Source of the DNA: Siphonodentalium dalli
Lineage: Eukaryota > Mollusca > Scaphopoda > Gadilida > Siphonodentaliidae
Assembly (NCBI GenBank): GCA_032622095.1
Contig: CP136061.1
Location: forward strand, 234,420,944-234,484,943
Reading direction: 5' to 3'
Length of the DNA stretch: 64,000 nt
Part shown: one piece after another, positions 60,290-64,000 of the stretch
Layout: each line of letters starts with the position of its first letter
Position numbering within the stretch: position 1 is the stretch's first letter
Made by a program: the position numbers and the translations under genes
Notes under the pieces: model-generated
Told to the model about the DNA's origin: nothing
The model's input: the letters and a program-made list of their open reading frames with translations, nothing else
Databases searched by the model: none

Positions 60290-60535
60290 GACCCATGAAA
60301 AATACCATTGGTCTGACCTTTATTAGTTACGGTCTTGATATTAATTAAACTATGCTGAACCGTAAAAAATACAACGGTCTGACAGTTACTGGTTACGGTC
60401 TGCCAGTTACTTAAACGGTTTTATACCGTGAAACATGATACGGCCTGACCGTATGTTTAACGGTCAAAGGTTGGCAGCGATGTTACGCGGTCTCAGACCG
60501 TTAAAGCGACGGTATTTTTCTAACAGTGTAATTTG
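60290..60535. repeat. Short-motif array GGTCTGAC/ACGGT
   Basis: ACGGTCTGAC, ACGGTCTGCC, ACGGCCTGACCGT and GTCTCAGACCGTTAAA recur in both orientations over about 250 bp, ending GTATTTTTCTAACAGTGTA. It looks like a degenerate palindromic transposon end or MITE, but its borders are unclear. Confidence 0.55.
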
Positions 60536-60910
60536 AAAATAAATTGACTACTGAGACTGCACCGGTTTGGTAGCAGCCCGAAAAAAAGGTAAGACTACAA
60601 ACGTGTATGGTTTATTATTACGGACAGCGCTGAACATTCCGGAATGTAACTACTATTTATACCGCAAGGATATGCATTTCAGTTTCTGCGTTACATTCAA
60701 TAATTAATCATCATGCCGAATGAAACTACCACGCCGTGTGTAGTGAAACATTACTTCGTGTGTTGCATGCCCGAAATTATTATTTTTGTGACCGATTGTA
60801 AACAGAAAACCCGAACTTTTTAAGACGTAAACCATTGGGTCTGACGTGCGTTGCAGTGACCGATCAATCCTCCAGATGGATCTGTTTTAATGATCTGTGT
60901 ACCTTTAAAG

Positions 60911-61001
60911 ATGTTTAAGAACATACTTGTATATTACCAATACGTATTTTTCCTACTATGTGGTTGTGCAATATGTTGCTTTCGTCGTGCCATGGCTTGG
61001 G
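60911..61001 (+). CDS. Possible signal-peptide exon of secreted protein
   Basis: From ATG at 60911 the frame reads MFKNILVYYQYVFFLLCGCA, a basic start plus a hydrophobic core typical of signal peptides, then ICCFRRAMAW. A possible but weak donor G/GTTGGG at 61001 would leave the right phase to join the exon at 62988. Without splicing, the frame stops after about 46 residues. The link to the downstream exon is an inference. Confidence 0.22.
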
Positions 61002-61229
61002 GTTGGGGCCATTCCGACAGCCATTTCTTGGCCGAGATTGTATTATTCTGACCTTGTCACTATATTCGCTCTCGTACTAATATTTCACATAAACTGGTAT
61101 AACCGCGTAATTCATATGACTAGATTAAACAAAATAGCAAAGAAAAATGTGACCAGGTCGTTGAGAACCAGTTTTTGGGGTAGCGTTAATTATGTTTTTT
61201 ATAAGTTTGATATGCGTGCTCGCTAATTC

Positions 61230-61400
61230 TGCCTACACTGTAAAAAGGACTGTGTGGCAGCGTCCACACAATGGCTGTGTGGAGGCATTATCTGAACATA
61301 AATGTGTACATAATACACACATATGTGTGTATCACCCAATATCCACACATATATGTGTACATCACCACACATATTTGTGTGTGACGTCGGTTTTTTAAAT
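61230..61400. repeat. CACACATATGTGTG palindrome cluster
   Basis: ACACACATATGTGTGTAT, CACACATATATGTGTACA and CACACATATTTGTGTGTGA lie within 80 bp, after CTGTGTGGCAGCGTCCACACA and TGGCTGTGTGGAG. The stretch can form several small hairpins. It may be a MITE, starting ACACTGTAAAAAGG at 61235. Confidence 0.6.
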
Positions 61401-61849
61401 TTCACGTGGTGGTCACGCGCGCGTCGTTGTTTCGTACAGGCTCACAGGCTGCCGTACAGTGTACACATGGAATCTTGTTGATTGTGGTGGATCTCGAAAT
61501 TCGATATATTGGGCGGTCTCTTCGATTATTTCTATAGTTAAGGTAAGATTATATTTAAATTGGCAAGATATTCACCTTTGTGAGAATGTCCGTATCTATA
61601 TGCATGAACATCACCAACTTCAACTGGGGAACTTCAATCTTATCCTAAGTCTCAACAGAATGATGTCCCCGGACGGTGAATTTGATGAGGCTAGCCCGAT
61701 GTACATTCATCACCTGGGGATCTCATTCTGCAAATGACAGACACCATTGGCTTGCACTGCATTCATGTGTAATACATCCCTATATATATATATTGTCCCC
61801 CGTCATTCCATCGGAGGGCTATATAGTCATGACCATGCACCGTCCGTCT

Positions 61850-62170
61850 ATGTGTAAGTCGGTGTGTAAGTCGAACTTTGTCCAAGCATGTATTCTGTCA
61901 TTTTCTGGTAAATTTCTTTTTAACTTGGCACAAATATCAATCAGCATGTGAACCTGCGCATCTGATATTTTGAGTTCGGTCGGACTTATTTTGGCGGAGT
62001 TATTGCCTTTTTTTTCGACATAGAATCTTACATCCTGGGACGCATCTTTTGTCCGAGGTAGTATTCCCAGTAAATTAAAAAAAAAATTCGCACAGATGTC
62101 AACCAGCATGGAAACTTGCGACCCTTTGAGTTCAGTCGGATTCACTCTGGTGGATTTATTGTCATTTTAC
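61850..62170. repeat. Two-unit tandem repeat, about 180 bp
   Basis: Two units share GCACA.AT.TCAA.CAGCATG, GAAAC or GAACCTGCG, TTTGAGTTC.GTCGGA and TTATTG.C.TTTT. On the minus strand both translate alike (SAKISPTELK...MLIDICAKL), which explains the frame at 61819-62145. The unit may be a fragment of an interspersed repeat. Confidence 0.7.
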
Positions 62171-62240
62171 GACATAAAATATTCAATGTTTTTTATTTTA
62201 GTGCTGTTGGCCCTTTCTCGACACATTATAGATCATGTCA

Positions 62241-62683
62241 TGAATCTCTACTATTAGCTATACGCACGTAGAGATCATATTCCACCAGTACAAAACCTTG
62301 GAACTTTTTGAAGTTTTGACAGGGAACCTTATAAAGTCGAAAAGATAACGCGGGGAATATATTTCTTAGTTATTACCTGTTCCTTCATAGTGTACTTCAC
62401 TGTATAGGTGAAGGTCCAAACTCGAAATTTCACGATTTAAATGAATTTGTGAGCGATTTTGCTTTGCGTCGTGTACAATTATGGAATTTCTCCTCGGTAA
62501 TTAATTCAATGTTTATTGCGATATCAGCTCACAAAAGTCACAGAAAAACATTCAATTTCTAGTTGGGATTTTCACATGCAGTGAAGTATATTATTAAGGA
62601 ACAGATGATAACTAAGAAATATATTCCCCTGAGTTATGTGTTCGACTTTATGTCAAAACGTCAAAAAGTTCCCAGGTTTTCAG
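62241..62683. mobile_element. Palindromic MITE, family member 2
   Basis: Same family as 37771-38261: TGAATCTCTACT start, GTACAAAACCTTGGAACTTT, ATAACGCGGGGAATATATTTC, and the inverse half ending near GTTCCCAGGTTTT. The last about 50 bp of the right arm are missing. Confidence 0.85.
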
Positions 62684-62987
62684 CGACTTTTTATTTATTT
62701 TGTTTCATCAGATGGTGAAATCGCTCCCGGCTTGATGCGCATATATTTTTTTCGAACTATGTTCTAGGTTTAACGATATATTGACCATGCACATTAGAAC
62801 AATGCAACACACAATTTACATTAATTATACTGGAAGCAGTTTAATTAAACCCCCGAGTGCGTCGCGGCTAAAGGAACAATACGAGAAACTCGGAGGATAC
62901 CAATCTTATTTTTACCATCGATTTACATATAAATAAATAATTCGGAGTTTCTCTGCATGATAATTTTCCACCTTTGCTTGTTTTCAG

Positions 62988-63226
62988 GAAATTTGGATCA
63001 ATTTGATGAAGTTTTTATCAATGGAGAACAAACTATTGCACCAGTGCGTCGGCCCGTAGGCTGTCCGATCAATATCAGTCGAGGAGAATGTTTGTGGCAT
63101 TTCAGTACGATATATACACGGGAGATTAACCGTACTTGTTGCGGCTTCAACGGTCAGCTTTTACTCAGTAATTTTAATATTTTGTTAAATGAGATGAAAT
63201 TCTGCGAACCTGTGGGTTTGGTCTGA
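62988..63226 (+). CDS. Exon of cysteine-rich secreted protein, possibly IL-17-like
   Basis: A strong acceptor (CTTTGCTTGTTTTCAG, ending 62987) opens an exon at codon position 2 that reads about 80 residues to a TGA. It has ISRGECLWHF, then REINR, a CC pair, and FCEPV near the end. In IL-17 cytokines a C-[PL]-W-x-[YF] block is followed by an NR-type turn, a C.C pair and a late C.PV block; the spacing here is similar but the middle is short. Two N-glycosylation sites (NIS, NRT) suit a secreted protein. IL-17-like is a tentative call; another cystine-knot factor or a decayed exon is possible. The first exon may be at 60911-61001. Confidence 0.38.
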
Positions 63227-63334
63227 TCCAAGGGTGGGGTGGAGTGCAGTAAATACATGAGACACTGCAATACGGACTGTATATGGTACCAGAAAGATTC
63301 ATTAAAGTCATATAATCTGTATTTTCTTCAACTC

Positions 63335-63430
63335 AATGTTGTGGCGACAGGGGAGGGGAGTCGAGTGGGGGTCTCAACCCCTCTCCCCAACTTGGCCAAA
63401 ATATTCAACATTTGGAAATTTCATGTCTGA
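63335..63430 (-). repeat. Fragment of the 40-41 kb repeat family
   Basis: On the minus strand the order TGAAATTTCCAA, ATATTTTGGCCAAGTTGGGG, GAGACCCCC and CTGTCGCCACAACA parallels 41060-41150. It lies just after the cysteine-rich exon. Confidence 0.6.
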
Positions 63431-63617
63431 CACAACATTTTTTTCAGACCAAAAGCTGGTTGTAGTTTGTACTATATATATCATAGATTTGTTATTCCAA
63501 CCGTATTTAGTGTGCAATTTGTTGTTTTCAGAGACAAATATTGTCCTGGGGCGAGTAAAATATTGTCCTGGGGGTGTTTCAAATGTTTCTTCAAGGGGAG
63601 GTTGGTAGATCATGACA

Positions 63618-63695
63618 TGAATCTCTACTCTAGCTACGCACCTAGATCATATTCCACCACTACAAAATATGGGTGGGAACTTTTTGATGTTTTGT
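63618..63695 (+). mobile_element. Palindromic MITE family, short fragment
   Basis: TGAATCTCTACTCTAGCTACG, ATCATATTCCACCA.TACAAAA and GGGAACTTTTTGATGTTTTG match the left end of the 37771-38261 element. The rest is absent. Confidence 0.7.
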
Positions 63696-64000
63696 TTAGT
63701 TATATATAGTTATATACCCTACCGGCACATATTGTCCATGTTATTAAATTACTTCTAGATCATTTTGAGGTTTAACCCTTTCGGTGCCAAGTCCGTTTGT
63801 ATGTAGCCACCGTTTGTGTCCAAAACTTTAAATTGTGAAGAATATTATGTGATTCAATAAATGTCATAATAGCAAATAATAAACTTATAAATAATCTAAA
63901 ATTATAAATACTGCAGAATAGTGAGATGTGTCATTAAAGTATTATTAGCATTTGGATTAAGTGACGTAAATGGTGAAGAGTTATCGTTTATACTATAAAA
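63696..64000. other. Non-coding window end
   Basis: AT-rich sequence with no recognised feature. Confidence 0.5.

Noticed and set aside
61459-61545. Possible 5' exon ending at a consensus donor AAG/GTAAGA (about 61542)
   Set aside because: The only ATG gives four codons before a stop, and the open frame ends in a phase that does not fit the 62988 exon. It could be a non-coding first exon, but nothing supports it.

Overview
The window reads as nuclear DNA of an invertebrate animal. It is AT-rich, has no operons, and is packed with eukaryote-only transposon classes: APE-type LINEs, Ty3/gypsy, DIRS, Helitrons, a tRNA-SINE and many terminal-inverted-repeat (TIR) elements. The few host-like exons are C-type lectin-like (CTLD) exons with clean splice sites and one cysteine-rich secreted-type exon. 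A marine lophotrochozoan such as a mollusc is my inference; no single sequence proves it.

Layout. 1-2410: decayed CR1-like LINE, itself split by a 355-bp insert. 6941-7149: terminal CTLD exon (+). 7420-8020: degenerate tandem repeat. 8169-9744: TIR element. 10417-10551: perfect 60-bp-arm hairpin. 11571-27110: one APE-type LINE cut in two by an 11.9-kb long-TIR element (12606-24535). That element holds a 5.76-kb TIR element with a perfect 8-bp target duplication (13010-18767), which in turn holds a tandem array of four Helitrons (15387-18116). The centre of the long-TIR element (20093-22805) carries a Ty3/gypsy gag-protease remnant. 27606-30371: four Helitrons of the same superfamily in the opposite orientation, three of them head to tail.

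30729-35006 and 51367-55697: two related foldback elements of about 4.3 kb, whose arms repeat an ATGGC-rich motif and whose centres are a minisatellite. 35.6-38.3 kb: tandem repeats and two palindromic MITEs. 38472-45229: two phase-matched exons of one CTLD gene on the minus strand. Its 6.3-kb intron holds a TIR element with a 5-bp duplication, a 270-bp tandem repeat and a 21-27-bp minisatellite. 45.5-47.1 kb: 200-bp repeat with a tRNA-derived SINE. 49.1-57.8 kb: DIRS-type retroelement (gag knuckle, RNase H, tyrosine recombinase) split by foldback element 2. 57790-58296: Tc1/mariner-type MITE. 60911-63226: weak two-exon model of a secreted cysteine-rich protein, possibly IL-17-like.

Only the CTLD exons, and perhaps the 63-kb exon, look like host genes; both kinds suit innate immunity. 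The rest is a record of nested transposition. The strongest new-looking signals are the Helitron concatemers with a single outer A/T target, the minisatellite-carrying foldback family, the four-level nest in the LINE and the perfect 135-bp hairpin.
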